Part shown: positions 7,886 through 17,000 of the stretch, piece after piece
Layout: each line of letters begins with the position of its first letter
Position numbering within the stretch: the first letter of the stretch is position 1
Source: Stenotrophomonas lacuserhaii
GTDB lineage: Bacteria; Pseudomonadota; Gammaproteobacteria; Xanthomonadales; Xanthomonadaceae
Assembly: GCF_014836545.1 (NCBI RefSeq)
Contig: NZ_JACSQS010000001.1
Location: 124,001-188,000, forward strand
Length of the DNA stretch: 64,000 bases
Direction: 5' to 3'
The notes under the pieces: model-generated
What the model was told of the DNA's origin: nothing
The model's database searches: none
The model's input: the letters and a program-made list of their open reading frames with translations, nothing else
Translations under genes and position numbers: made by a program

Positions 7886-8137
7886 ATGAGCGTTCGACTC
7901 ACTCCCAACGGAACCTACGTGTTCGGCACACCCCGGCTTGCTCCTGACGGAACCTATGTTTCTGGCCCCAACATCCGCCTGGCTCCCAATGGAAAATACG
8001 TCGGAGGAACGCCTCGCTTGGCACCCAACGGAGCGTATGTGGCAGGGCGACCGACCCTCGCGCCCGACGGTTCGTATGTGGGTGGCAAGCCCATCCTCTG
8101 TCCGGATGGACGATACATAGGCGACGGTTCGGAATAG
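7886..8137 (+). CDS. Six-repeat protein with 13-residue RLAPDGxYVxGxP units
   Basis: 83 residues made almost wholly of six tandem 13-residue repeats with consensus R-L-A-P-[DN]-G-x-Y-V-x-G-x-P (units start at about residues 4, 17, 31, 44, 57 and 70). The underlying 39-base units are diverged, so it is an old, selected repeat rather than a recent slip. Each unit could make a beta-hairpin with the DG turn, giving a small solenoid or fibre. It stands just before two terminators and the tail tube gene. A decoration, tail or host-surface role is possible; none is shown. Confidence 0.6.
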   Translation: MSVRLTPNGTYVFGTPRLAPDGTYVSGPNIRLAPNGKYVGGTPRLAPNGAYVAGRPTLAPDGSYVGGKPILCPDGRYIGDGSE

Positions 8138-8150
8138 ACAAATACCATCG

Positions 8151-8180
8151 GGGCCCGCGAAAAGCGGGCCTCTTCTGTTT
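8151..8180 (+). terminator. Rho-independent terminator 1 before the tail tube gene
   Basis: GGCCCGC (8152-8158) pairs with GCGGGCC (8164-8170) across a GAAAA loop, followed by a T-rich tail. Located 14 bases after the repeat-protein stop. Confidence 0.65.
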
Positions 8181-8188
8181 CACCAACA

Positions 8189-8212
8189 CCCCGCCCCGTG
8201 GCGGGTTTTTTA
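8189..8212 (+). terminator. Rho-independent terminator 2 before the tail tube gene
   Basis: CCCGCC-CCGT-GGCGGG followed directly by six T residues. With the hairpin at 8151-8180 it forms a tandem terminator that separates head genes from tail tube genes unless an antiterminator is at work. Confidence 0.7.
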
Positions 8213-8236
8213 TGCCCATCGCGAGGAGACTCGGCC

Positions 8237-8695
8237 ATGCCCGAAGCACAAACCAATAGCGGTTCCAAGCTTTCCATCTGCGTCATTCCCCAGAACAAGG
8301 ACCTCACCGAAGCCGAGTTCGCGGCCCTGACCTATGTCCAGGTCAAGAAGGTCGGCAATGTCGGCGAGCGCGGCATCACGACCAACATCGTCACCTACGA
8401 CACCTGGGACACCGCGGTCGCCCTGAAGGGCAAGGGCATCTCGAATGCCGGCGACCCGGAAGTGGAAATGGCACGCGACTTGGCCGACCCGGGCCAGATC
8501 GCCATGCGCGCCGCTGGCCAGCCCGACGTGCAGGACGCCTATGCGTTCAAGGTCGAGCGTCCGAGCGGCGAGGTCGAGTACCTGCGCGGCCTGGTGACTG
8601 GCCCCCGCACGCCCGGCGGCCGCAACGAGGACTTCGTGTTGCACGTGTACTCGCTGGCCCTGAACCAGGTGCCGGTGGAAGTGCCGGCGCCGTAA
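8237..8695 (+). CDS. Major tail tube protein
   Basis: 152 residues; ATG at 8237 follows GCGAGGAGA. The sequence is beta-rich with the pattern seen in lambda V-like tube proteins: FAALTYVQVKKVGNVGERG, a TYDTWDT turn and a C-terminal YLRGLVTGPRTPGGRNEDFVLHVY strand set. It forms the stacked hexamer rings of the tail shaft. It lies after the terminator protein and before the chaperone pair, the standard siphovirus order. Confidence 0.8.
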   Translation: MPEAQTNSGSKLSICVIPQNKDLTEAEFAALTYVQVKKVGNVGERGITTNIVTYDTWDTAVALKGKGISNAGDPEVEMARDLADPGQIAMRAAGQPDVQDAYAFKVERPSGEVEYLRGLVTGPRTPGGRNEDFVLHVYSLALNQVPVEVPAP

Positions 8696-8701
8696 CCGAA
8701 C

Positions 8702-8762
8702 ACCTCGGGGATAGGGCGGCCGCCTGACAAGCCGGATCTGATCCGGCCGGCTTCCCCGAGGT
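8702..8762 (+). terminator. Branched stem-loop after the tail tube gene
   Basis: ACCTCGGGGA (8702-8711) pairs perfectly with TCCCCGAGGT (8753-8762) and encloses a self-complementary GGCGGCCGCC and a hairpin GCCGGAT-CTG-ATCCGGC (8731-8747). Without a strong T-run it looks like a protective or attenuating RNA structure rather than a simple terminator. Confidence 0.5.
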
Positions 8763-8796
8763 TCTCTCTCCGGATCGATTTCACAGGGATCACGTC

Positions 8797-9189
8797 ATGA
8801 CCGAATTGACCACCATCGTTGCCGCCGAACGCCGCATCGACATCAAGCACCCGGCCACCGACGAACCGGTCGGCCTGGTCATCACCATCCTGCCGGATAG
8901 CCACCCGCAGGTCCGGGCAGCCTCCCGCAAGGCGACGAACGAGCGCATGCTCGGTCGCGGCAAGGTCACGGCTGAGAAGCTGGAGGCCGGACGCCTCGAC
9001 CTGCTCGTGGCATCTGTAGGCGGCTGGGACTGGCAGGGCGAGCTGACCTTCCACGGTGAGAAGCCGGAGTTCAGCGAGAAGGGGCTGCGCAGCCTCTTCA
9101 AGGAGCTGCCGTGGGTAAGCGACCAGGTCGATATCGCCCTTGGCGACCGTGCGGAGTTCTTTCGCCACGCTGACGAGCCGACTGGCTGA
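8797..9189 (+). CDS. Tail assembly chaperone, upstream product (lambda G-like)
   Basis: 130 residues encoded between tail tube and tape measure, where lambda-like phages place G. Features are a short N-terminal beta region (RRIDIKHPATDEPVGLVITILP) and a helical C-terminal part ending LGDRAEFFRHADEPTG. The chaperone coats the tape measure during tail assembly. It overlaps the next frame by about 50 bases, suggesting a frameshifted longer product. Confidence 0.7.
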   Translation: MTELTTIVAAERRIDIKHPATDEPVGLVITILPDSHPQVRAASRKATNERMLGRGKVTAEKLEAGRLDLLVASVGGWDWQGELTFHGEKPEFSEKGLRSLFKELPWVSDQVDIALGDRAEFFRHADEPTG

Positions 9190-9532
9190 AGCTGCCTACA
9201 CCGTCGTCCGTTATGACATGGCGGACGAGCAGGGGGAAACCCGACGGCAGCGCAACGAGCGCTTTGAGATCGCCACCCCGGACATGGACCTTCCCGATGA
9301 GGGCCTCCACGTCTGGGAGTGGTTCTGGGACCTGTCTGCCCGACGGCGGGCAGGTCCTGAGGCGCTGAGCTACAGCGACGTCGGGGACTGGCAGCGTCTG
9401 CTGCAGCTGGACCTGCTCCCGCAAGAGGTCGCGATGCTCATGGCAATGGATGACAAGTACCTCGCCGCCGTGCGGGAGGACCAAGCGGCAGCCCGGGAAC
9501 GGGCGCTTGATGCGCAGAACGGGAGCAGGTGA
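9140..9532 (+). CDS. Tail assembly chaperone, downstream frame (GT-like extension)
   Basis: An open frame offset by +1 (equivalently -2) from the upstream chaperone gene. It has no good start: the first in-frame TTG is at 9140 and the first ATG at 9218, neither with a ribosome site. The protein is acidic and helical (PDEGLHVWEWFWDLSARRRAG, LLPQEVAMLMAMDDKY). In many siphophages such a frame is reached only by programmed frameshifting to make G-T. That reading is inferred; independent translation is the alternative. Confidence 0.6.
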   Translation: MATVRSSFATLTSRLAEAAYTVVRYDMADEQGETRRQRNERFEIATPDMDLPDEGLHVWEWFWDLSARRRAGPEALSYSDVGDWQRLLQLDLLPQEVAMLMAMDDKYLAAVREDQAAARERALDAQNGSR

Positions 9533-9534
9533 AG

Positions 9535-12500
9535 ATGGCTGATATCGCGGAGCTTGGGTACAAGGTCGATTCCAGCGGGCTGCTGGAGGGCACCAAGGCT
9601 CTGGACGACAACGCGGCGGCCGCTGACAAGGCCGGTGGTGCTGCTGAGCGCTTGGAGAAGGACTACCAGGCGTTGGCGCGCACCATTGATCGTTCTTCCA
9701 GCGCGCTCGGCGACCGCCTCGGCGGCGCGTTGGATCGTATCGGCACTGGCACCGGTGCGGTCATCGCCGAGCTGCAGGCATTGAACCGCACCAACGTGGA
9801 GATGTTGGCCTCGCTCGGCGGGCTCGAGGGAAAGCTCGGCGGCACTGCATCGCAGCTCCAGAGCTACGGTGCCGCCGGCAAGTCCGCTGCGGCTGACACC
9901 GCGGCTGTCTCTACCGCCAGCCAGAAGCTGCAGACCGATATCGCAGCCCAGGAAGCCCGCTTCCGGTCCGTCGCGCAGCAGGCGGTGGCCTATGCCGAAA
10001 GCATGCGCGGCGCAAACGTCTCAGATAGAGCGCTGGCCGAAGCCGCTCGGGAGAGCACTTCCGCGCTCAATTCTCGCGCCATGGTGATGGCGAATGCCGG
10101 AAGTGAGCAGGAGCGGCTAGCCTCGCGAGCGAAGCTGCTGCAGGCGGCCGAGGCCCGCACTGCGGTGCAGGCGAAGGATGCGGCACGCGCTACCCAGATG
10201 CAGGAGCTGAACCTGCAGAAGCTGCTCGGTCAGATCGACCCTACCGTCGCGGCACTGAACCGTCTGGCCGATCAGGAGCAGCGCCTAGCGAAGGCTCGTG
10301 ACCTCGGCCTGCTCAAGCCGCAGGTGTTCCAGCAATACCAGTCGCAGCTGGAGGGCGTGCGCGAGAAGACCCTCGCAGCATCACGCGGCAGTGATGGCCT
10401 GACCAACGCGTTCGGCAGGCTGAACATGCAGTCAGCCGAGACGCAGCGGAACCTCTCACAACTGGTGACCTACCTGGCGACGGGCAATTTCGGCATGGCG
10501 GGCAACCAGATCATGCAGTTGGGGAATCAGGCCGGTATCGCGGGGCGCCTCTTCAGCGTGGCTGGCATTGCTATCGGCGGCACGGTGGCATCGCTTGGCG
10601 CCTTCGCTGCGGTGGCCGCGATGGGGTATTTCGAGCTGCGCAAGTTGGAGGGCGGCCTGGCCGCAACCGGCAACGCCGCCGGCTTCACGGCTGGTGAGCT
10701 GATGGCGATGCGGACGGAGCTGGGGCGTGCCGCAGGCAACTACAGCGACGTGGGCGCGGCGCTCGGAGCCCTTGCGCGAGAGGGGCAGGCAAGCGGTGCG
10801 ACCCTGGAGCTGATCGCGGCGTCCGCGACCAACCTGTCACTGATGACCGGGACCGCCGTAAGTGCAACCGTCAACGAGATCCAGACGCTGGCAACAGGCG
10901 GTGCTGATGCGCTGGCCAAGCTCAACGAGCGTTACAACTTCCTCACCCCGGAGGTCTACCGCCACATTGAGGCAGTCCGCGAACAGCGCGGCGACTATGC
11001 GGCAACACAGTCCGCCCTTGAGCAGTTCGACGACGTGATGCGCGACCGCGCGAACAACATGGTCGAAAGCGCCGGGATCGTGGAATCTGCATGGAAGGGC
11101 GTTGTGACGACCTTCCGTGGTGCGCTAGAAGCGGTGAAAGCCGTTGGGCGGAACGACCTCGACAGCCAGTTGAAGGATGCGCAGGATAGCCTTGAGTTCT
11201 TCCGCAATCTGCAGCGAAGCCCCATTCCAGGCGACGCCTCGAGGGGGCGCGTAGGCGAAACTGACATGCGTCAGCGCATCGCCGACCTCACGGCATGGAA
11301 AGCCGAGCTGTCGGAGGGCGCCAAGGTTCTGGAAGTCGTGCAGCGTCACAATCGTGAGGTTGTCGCTACGGAGCGCGAGGCAGCGAAAGAGCGGGCGGGA
11401 GGGGGGGAGGCACTCACCGCACGCCTCGCGGGCCTGGACCGCGAGGCCTCGAAGCTTCAGGCGCGGAACAAGATCATCGAGATGTACAACAAGCTGGCCG
11501 ACAACGACGCCAGGCACTTCGATGGCTCGATGCAGCGCCTGATCGCCAAGGCTCAGGGTGACGTCGACAAGCAGTTCAACCGGAGCGAAGGCATCGGCCG
11601 AAAGAACACCGATGACGGTGCCGCCCAGAGTCTGCTGGCGAACATCCAGCGGCAGATCACCGCCAACGAGCAGTTGGCGGAGAGCGGTTCCAAGGTCACG
11701 GCCAGTGACCGGCTGGTGATCCATACGCGCCAGCTTCTGGACGACAAGACCAATACGATGACGGCCTCCACCCGGAAGCTGCTGGAAGCCTTGATTCCCA
11801 CTCTGCAGGCCACGGACGCGGCCGGGCAGGCCGAGGTACAGCGGCAGCGCGGCATGCAGGCATCGATTGCGCTGACGGAGCGCCTCGCGCAGCTGGAGAA
11901 GCAGCGCCAGGAGCAGGCGCAGGTCGACCTGATGGGGTTGGGGCGCGGTGCAGACGCGACCGCGATGCTGCAGCGCCAGTTGGATATCCAGCGGCAGTAT
12001 CTGGACGAGACGGAGAAGCTGGACAAGGCGCAGCGGGACAAGAGCACTGCCCTCAGCCAGGCCGATTACCAGCAGCAGCAACTGGCCCTGCAGGCGAGCC
12101 TGGAGCGCTCGCTCGGTATCGAGCGCTCCTACCAGCAGCAGCGGATGACGTTGCTCGGCGACTGGCGTACAGGGGTCACCCGGGTCTGGGAGGACTACGT
12201 CGCCTCAGCCACCAATGCGTCGGAGCAGGCGGGCACGGTCGTGAGCAATACGCTGACGGGCTGGGAGGACATGTGGGTGCGCGCGGCCAAGACCGGCAAG
12301 CTGTCTTTCAGCGACCTGGCCAACTCGGTAATCGCCGACATGGCCCGGATGGCCTCCAAGCAGGCAGCTTTGGGACTGTTCGGCAACGCACTCGGCGGCC
12401 TCTTCGGCGGTGGCGCTGGATCCTACACAGGCAACGGAACGGGCGCGGGATCCGTTGGCGGCTTTGGCAATAACGTCGGCAACTTCCTCAACTACGGCGG

Positions 12501-12855
12501 CGGCCGCGCGCGCGGCGGCGGCGTTCAGCGCGGATCTTTCTACGAGGTCGGTGAGTTCGGGCATCCAGAGCTGTATGAGGAAGACGGGAAGCACTACCTG
12601 ATCCCGGGCAACAACGGCAGGGTGATCCCTGCCGCCCCCTCCGCCGGCGGCGCAGCCAGCGGGAGTGGGTCCTACAAGGTGGAGATCAACAACCACGGAG
12701 GCGGCCAGGTGCAGACCCGCCAGACCACGGAGCGCATGCCTGACGGCAGTGAGCTGAAGAAACTGGTTATCGACATCGTGGGCGAAAGCCTCGACGGCGG
12801 TGATCTCGGATCCCTTGGACGCAACAAGTACGGTTGGCAGGAGGCAGTCGGATGA
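9535..12855 (+). CDS. Tail length tape measure protein
   Basis: 1106 residues from ATG 9535, which has AGCAGGTGA at good spacing; a GTG two codons upstream is possible. Long helical coiled-coil stretches occupy most of the protein. A hydrophobic segment near residues 335-370 (VAGIAIGGTVASLGAFAAVAAMG) could insert in the host membrane at DNA entry. The C-terminal part (DLANSVIADMARMASKQAALGLFGNALGGLFGGG, ~925-960) resembles the lambda gpH C-terminal domain. Tail length should scale with the helical part. It overlaps the next gene by ATGA. Confidence 0.85.
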   Translation: MADIAELGYKVDSSGLLEGTKALDDNAAAADKAGGAAERLEKDYQALARTIDRSSSALGDRLGGALDRIGTGTGAVIAELQALNRTNVEMLASLGGLEGKLGGTASQLQSYGAAGKSAAADTAAVSTASQKLQTDIAAQEARFRSVAQQAVAYAESMRGANVSDRALAEAARESTSALNSRAMVMANAGSEQERLASRAKLLQAAEARTAVQAKDAARATQMQELNLQKLLGQIDPTVAALNRLADQEQRLAKARDLGLLKPQVFQQYQSQLEGVREKTLAASRGSDGLTNAFGRLNMQSAETQRNLSQLVTYLATGNFGMAGNQIMQLGNQAGIAGRLFSVAGIAIGGTVASLGAFAAVAAMGYFELRKLEGGLAATGNAAGFTAGELMAMRTELGRAAGNYSDVGAALGALAREGQASGATLELIAASATNLSLMTGTAVSATVNEIQTLATGGADALAKLNERYNFLTPEVYRHIEAVREQRGDYAATQSALEQFDDVMRDRANNMVESAGIVESAWKGVVTTFRGALEAVKAVGRNDLDSQLKDAQDSLEFFRNLQRSPIPGDASRGRVGETDMRQRIADLTAWKAELSEGAKVLEVVQRHNREVVATEREAAKERAGGGEALTARLAGLDREASKLQARNKIIEMYNKLADNDARHFDGSMQRLIAKAQGDVDKQFNRSEGIGRKNTDDGAAQSLLANIQRQITANEQLAESGSKVTASDRLVIHTRQLLDDKTNTMTASTRKLLEALIPTLQATDAAGQAEVQRQRGMQASIALTERLAQLEKQRQEQAQVDLMGLGRGADATAMLQRQLDIQRQYLDETEKLDKAQRDKSTALSQADYQQQQLALQASLERSLGIERSYQQQRMTLLGDWRTGVTRVWEDYVASATNASEQAGTVVSNTLTGWEDMWVRAAKTGKLSFSDLANSVIADMARMASKQAALGLFGNALGGLFGGGAGSYTGNGTGAGSVGGFGNNVGNFLNYGGGRARGGGVQRGSFYEVGEFGHPELYEEDGKHYLIPGNNGRVIPAAPSAGGAASGSGSYKVEINNHGGGQVQTRQTTERMPDGSELKKLVIDIVGESLDGGDLGSLGRNKYGWQEAVG

Positions 12856-13205
12856 GTGAATGGCCTAGCTATGCCACGGTGCGCTTCAGTGGACTGTCAG
12901 AGAGCTTCGATCCGTCGGTTGATCGGGTGGAGATGGAGCGCGGCGTCCCGAAGGAAAGCATCATCAACTCGGACGTGATCTTCCAGATCCAGGCAACTGT
13001 CCTGTTCAAAACGCCAGAGGACGCAGATTCCTTCGAGGCCTGGTACTTCAACGACATCAAGCGCATCGGGTGGTTCTCCATCCGGCACCCTCGGAAAGGG
13101 ACCCTCACGGCGAAGATCGTCGGCGGCAACATCGGCAGTTTGTCTCCGCAGGCGCCAAGCTTCTACTTCTCCCAACGGACCATGACGCTGGAGTACCTCC
13201 GATGA
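12852..13205 (+). CDS. Minor tail protein (lambda M-like)
   Basis: 117 residues; ATG 12852 overlaps the tape measure stop. Beta-rich with RFSGLSESFDPSVDRVEMERGVPKE at the start and FYFSQRTMTLEYLR at the end. Size and position right after the tape measure match lambda gpM-like distal tail proteins. A longer frame beginning upstream is rejected because it would overlap the tape measure C-terminus. Confidence 0.65.
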   Translation: MSEWPSYATVRFSGLSESFDPSVDRVEMERGVPKESIINSDVIFQIQATVLFKTPEDADSFEAWYFNDIKRIGWFSIRHPRKGTLTAKIVGGNIGSLSPQAPSFYFSQRTMTLEYLR

Positions 13206-13663
13206 GCACTTTCCTTGAGCGGCGCCAGCGCGTAACAGATACAGCTGGCACGTTGATGCTGCTGGAGGTGAGTGCCCCGTCTTTTGTCGAGACGCTGCGC
13301 ATTGCCAACGACACCCGGGACTGGACCAGCAATGGCGTGCTGTTCATCGGCGTGCAGTTCGGTTTCAAGATGCCTGATGACGTGCCAGGACAGGCCCAGC
13401 GGGCTCAGCTGGTTCTGAGCAACGTGGGCAGCGCCATTACGGAGGACCTGGAGCGGCTGGCGCCAGGTGAGCTGGTCATGTGCCGCATGATCATCACCGA
13501 CCGGGAGGACCCCAACTTCGTCTGGCAGGAAAGCTTCCTGCCGATGATGACGGTATCCGTCAACTCGCAGACTGCCCGGGCGAGCTGTGGGGTGGACTTC
13601 TACACCCGGCAACAGGCGGTGCGCCTGCGCTTCAACCCCCACGTGTCCCCAGGAATCTTCTGA
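13202..13663 (+). CDS. Minor tail protein, DUF1833 (lambda L-like)
   Basis: 153 residues; ATG 13202 overlaps the preceding stop. SAPSFVETLRIANDTRDWTSNG near residue 23 and GVDFYTRQQAVRLRFNPHVSPGIF at the end are characteristic of DUF1833 tail proteins. In the lambda scheme this corresponds to gpL at the tail tip. The stop overlaps the next start (TGATG). Confidence 0.75.
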   Translation: MSTFLERRQRVTDTAGTLMLLEVSAPSFVETLRIANDTRDWTSNGVLFIGVQFGFKMPDDVPGQAQRAQLVLSNVGSAITEDLERLAPGELVMCRMIITDREDPNFVWQESFLPMMTVSVNSQTARASCGVDFYTRQQAVRLRFNPHVSPGIF

Positions 13664-14058
13664 TGCGCGCGACCGACGTCGAGCAGTTCACCTGCATCCC
13701 CTACGACCCCGACACGTTCGACTGCGCCGACCTGGTGGCGAAGGTGCAGCGCGAGCTATTCGGACGGTCGGTGGAGATGCCGAGCCGCCGACCGCGCGGC
13801 CCTCGCGGGGAGGCGGAGCTGGGCGAGCTGTCCAAGCCGTATGCCAAGCCCCGCGAGGGGCCACCCCACGACGGCGACCTTGTCCTGATGTTCGATCTCG
13901 GACAGCGCAGCCCCGGCCATGCCGGGGTTTTCTTTTTTCTGGACCACGAAGGCTGGGTCCTGCACAGCAACGAGCGCAGTCGCTGCAGCGTGCTGCATCG
14001 CGCCCGCGACCTGACGGGCTTTGGCCTGCGCATCGAAGGAATATACGAATGGGTCTGA
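13663..14058 (+). CDS. Tail tip NlpC/P60-type peptidase (lambda K-like)
   Basis: 131 residues. DTFDCADLVAKVQRE (Cys near residue 22) and PGHAGVFFFLDHEGWVLHSNE (His near 86) give the Cys-His pair of NlpC/P60 papain-fold enzymes. In phage tails these cut cell-wall peptides during DNA entry or process tail assembly. The gene is short compared with lambda K and lacks its metalloprotease (JAB) half. A CCCCGGC-CAT-GCCGGGG hairpin with T-run lies over the codons of the active-site His. Confidence 0.75.
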   Translation: MRATDVEQFTCIPYDPDTFDCADLVAKVQRELFGRSVEMPSRRPRGPRGEAELGELSKPYAKPREGPPHDGDLVLMFDLGQRSPGHAGVFFFLDHEGWVLHSNERSRCSVLHRARDLTGFGLRIEGIYEWV

Positions 14059-17000
14059 TGGATAGCCCGGCCTCCAGCGGCCGCCTGATTGTCACGCCGC
14101 ACCCTGTGCTAGTTGACGGCCAGCGCAACCAGCCGGCGGACCTGCTGCCTGGCGAATCGCTGTGCACGTTCCTCCACCGTCATGTGGCGGACCTTGATGC
14201 GCAGGATTGGGTAGTGCTGATCGGCGGGAAGGCAGTGCCGCGCGACATGTGGCCCTATGTCTACCCTAAGCACGGGCAGGTTATCGAAGCCCGTGGCGCG
14301 GTAGGCCGTTCTGCTGTGGCGTTGGTCGCCACCCTCGCTCTGACGTATTTCACCTTCGGTATCGGCAACTTGGCCACGTGGGGTGCCGGTGCCGCCCTCA
14401 ATGGGCTCGGCTCGGCTGCGGCTGCCGGCATCTACATGGCCGGGTCAATCCTGATCAATCGCGTGCTGCAGCCGAAGCAGCCCAAGGCGGGCGCAGCTGC
14501 GCCCACGACGTATTCCATCGCAGCCGGTCGGAACCGGCCCCGCCCGTACGAGCCGCTGGGGCTGCTGATCGGCTCGATGCGCATCGCGCCCGACGTGATC
14601 AGCAACTACTACACCCATTACGAGGGCGATGATCAGTTCCTCTCGTTCGTGCTGACGCCCGGCCTCAACGTGCACAGCGTCGAGGCCCTGTACAACGGTG
14701 ATGCGCTGCTTGCCTCTTACGACGGCGTGCGCGTGTGGCACAACGGCTTCCCTGGCATGCCCAGTGCGGAGATCCCGCTGTACAGCAATGCCGACGTTGT
14801 CGACGGCGGCACCTTGCTGGACACCAGCAACGACCCCAAGCACCAGCCGAGCGCGTGGGTGCAGCGCACCAGCTCCGCCGGCACCATCCGCTTGATGGTG
14901 GGCGTCGAGTTCCAGATCTGGGACCGGTCCACGAAGGGCAAAGACAAGCAGAACAGCGACCAGATCCAGATCCAGTACCGCGCTGCCGGCACGGCCAACT
15001 GGCAGGTGTTCGGCAACTACAACGTTCGCGGCACCAACAACAAGAGCCAGCGTGCCAGCTATGCGATCGACGTGCCCGAGGGGCAGTACGACGTGCGCGT
15101 GCGCGTGGCCGGCAACAACACCGACGGCTCGGGTGCTGAAGCGTCGTTCGTCTGGACCACGCTGACCAGCGTCCAGCGCGACACGGCAAGCTATGCGGGC
15201 ATCCCGCGCATCGGCATCCGGATGCAGGCCAACGGCCAACTCAACGGCGCACCGGACGAGATCCGTTGCGTTGCCCATTCCATGCCTATCTCGGTCTGGA
15301 CTGGCTCGGAGTGGGTCACTCAGCGCACCAGCAACCCGGGTGCATGGATCCTCGCCTACGCACGCGGCATCTACGCGCCAAACGGCGACCTGGTCGCGGG
15401 TATGGCGATGCCGGAGCGGCAGATCGACATTGAGGGCCTTAAGGCCTTCATGCTCCACTGCGCCGCGAACGGCTTCACCTACGACAACTTGATCACCGAT
15501 GTCCGCAACCATCAGCAGGTTCTGGACGTGCTTGCCCTTGCAGGCTTCGGGCAGATCAGCTGGCCGCGCGGACGGCTGTCCGTTGGTTGGGCTGCCGATG
15601 AGCAGCCGCTGTCGGGCGTGGTCAACATGGCCACGATCAAGAAAGGCGCCTTCCAGGTCGATTACACACTGACCAACGGCGCCGACGGGATTGAGTACAC
15701 CTACCTCGACAGCACCACGTGGGAGGCCAAGACCCTCCGCGTGCCGGCGCCGGGTGTCACCACGATGCTCAATCCTGCCCAGGTGACAGGCGAAGGCGTG
15801 ACCACCGAGGCCCATGCGGTGATGTTGGCCCGCTGGCACCTGGCGCAGAGCCTGTACCAGTACAAGGCGATCAGCTACAGCACCGATATCGAGCACCTGT
15901 CGTACAGCCGCATGTCCATGCTGGCCCTGCAGCACGACATGACGCAGTGGGGTTACGGCGGCCGGGTGCGCGGCGCTACCCTCTCCGGCGGCCGCGTGCG
16001 TCTGCTCCTCGATGAGCCCGTGCCCGCACCCGCGCAAGGCAATGCCTACGTGGGCGTGCGCATCCCGGGCGAGCGCGTGTACCGGGTGCTGGCCGTGCAG
16101 CCCTTCGCGGGCACCAGCGCCTCCGTGGTCGTGGACTGGCCATCCGATGCCCACCTGCCCGGCACGCGTTTCCAGCGGCCCAATGGCACGTGGGAAGAGA
16201 ACCCGGCCTGGGACACGCTGTGGATCTACGACTTCAAGCAGACCCCGGGCCTGCGCGTGCGCGTGACCAGCATCCGCCCCGAGAGCGACCTCAAGGGCGC
16301 TGCGGTCGAAGTGGTGGCCGAGAGCCCGCAGTTCTGGCAGTACGTGAAGACCGGCGAGTACGTGCGGGATCCCAATGAATCCCTGCTGCAGACCCGGCCG
16401 GTGGCCAGCGACCTGAAGATCACCGAGCGCCAGGTGGTGCAGGGCGACACCGAGTACACCGAGCTGCAGGCCAGCTTCGCCATCACCGGCCCGGTGGGCG
16501 ACACCGTGGTGCTTTCCGACCTGGACGGCAACGCGGCGCTCGAGGAAGTGGCCAGGACCGTCACCCGCACCGCGACGTGGCGGATTCCGGGCGCTGGCAC
16601 CTACCCGGTCACCGTGCGTCCCTACAGCCCGGACGGCAATGCGGGTGTGGCTGCCTCGGTCATCTATACCACCCGGGGCGCCGACGCCCCGCCGGTGCTG
16701 GTAGACATCTTCGACGTGGAGCAGCTGAGCGGCGGCGTGCGCCGCTATACCTGGGGCTTCTTCAGCGGCACCATCCAGTCGGCCAACTTTGCCGGCGTGG
16801 AGATCCGCTACATCGCCGGCACGCACGCGGCACCGGCGTGGGATGAAATGACCCCGCTGGGCGACGACGGCTATCACGCGTCTGCCTTCGAGGCTGTCCT
16901 GCCGCCGGCGGGCGAGTGGACCTTCGCCTGCCGGTCGCGCAACACCGCTGGCACCTTGTCCACCGGCATGCAGGTGCTGGCCAAGACCCTGCCGGCGAAC

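Noticed and set aside
11401-11407. G7 run in the tape measure gene as a phase-variable switch
   Set aside because: Seven G residues in a high-GC gene are expected now and then, and the frame is open on both sides.
13907-13938. Terminator-like hairpin with T-run inside the NlpC/P60 gene
   Set aside because: It coincides with codons for the PGHAGVFFF active-site block, so coding constraint explains it; termination in mid-operon is unlikely without further evidence.
13587-14048. Longer N-terminus for the tail fibre gene
   Set aside because: It would overlap the NlpC/P60 gene fully and is Arg/Pro-rich; ATG 14049 has a ribosome site.
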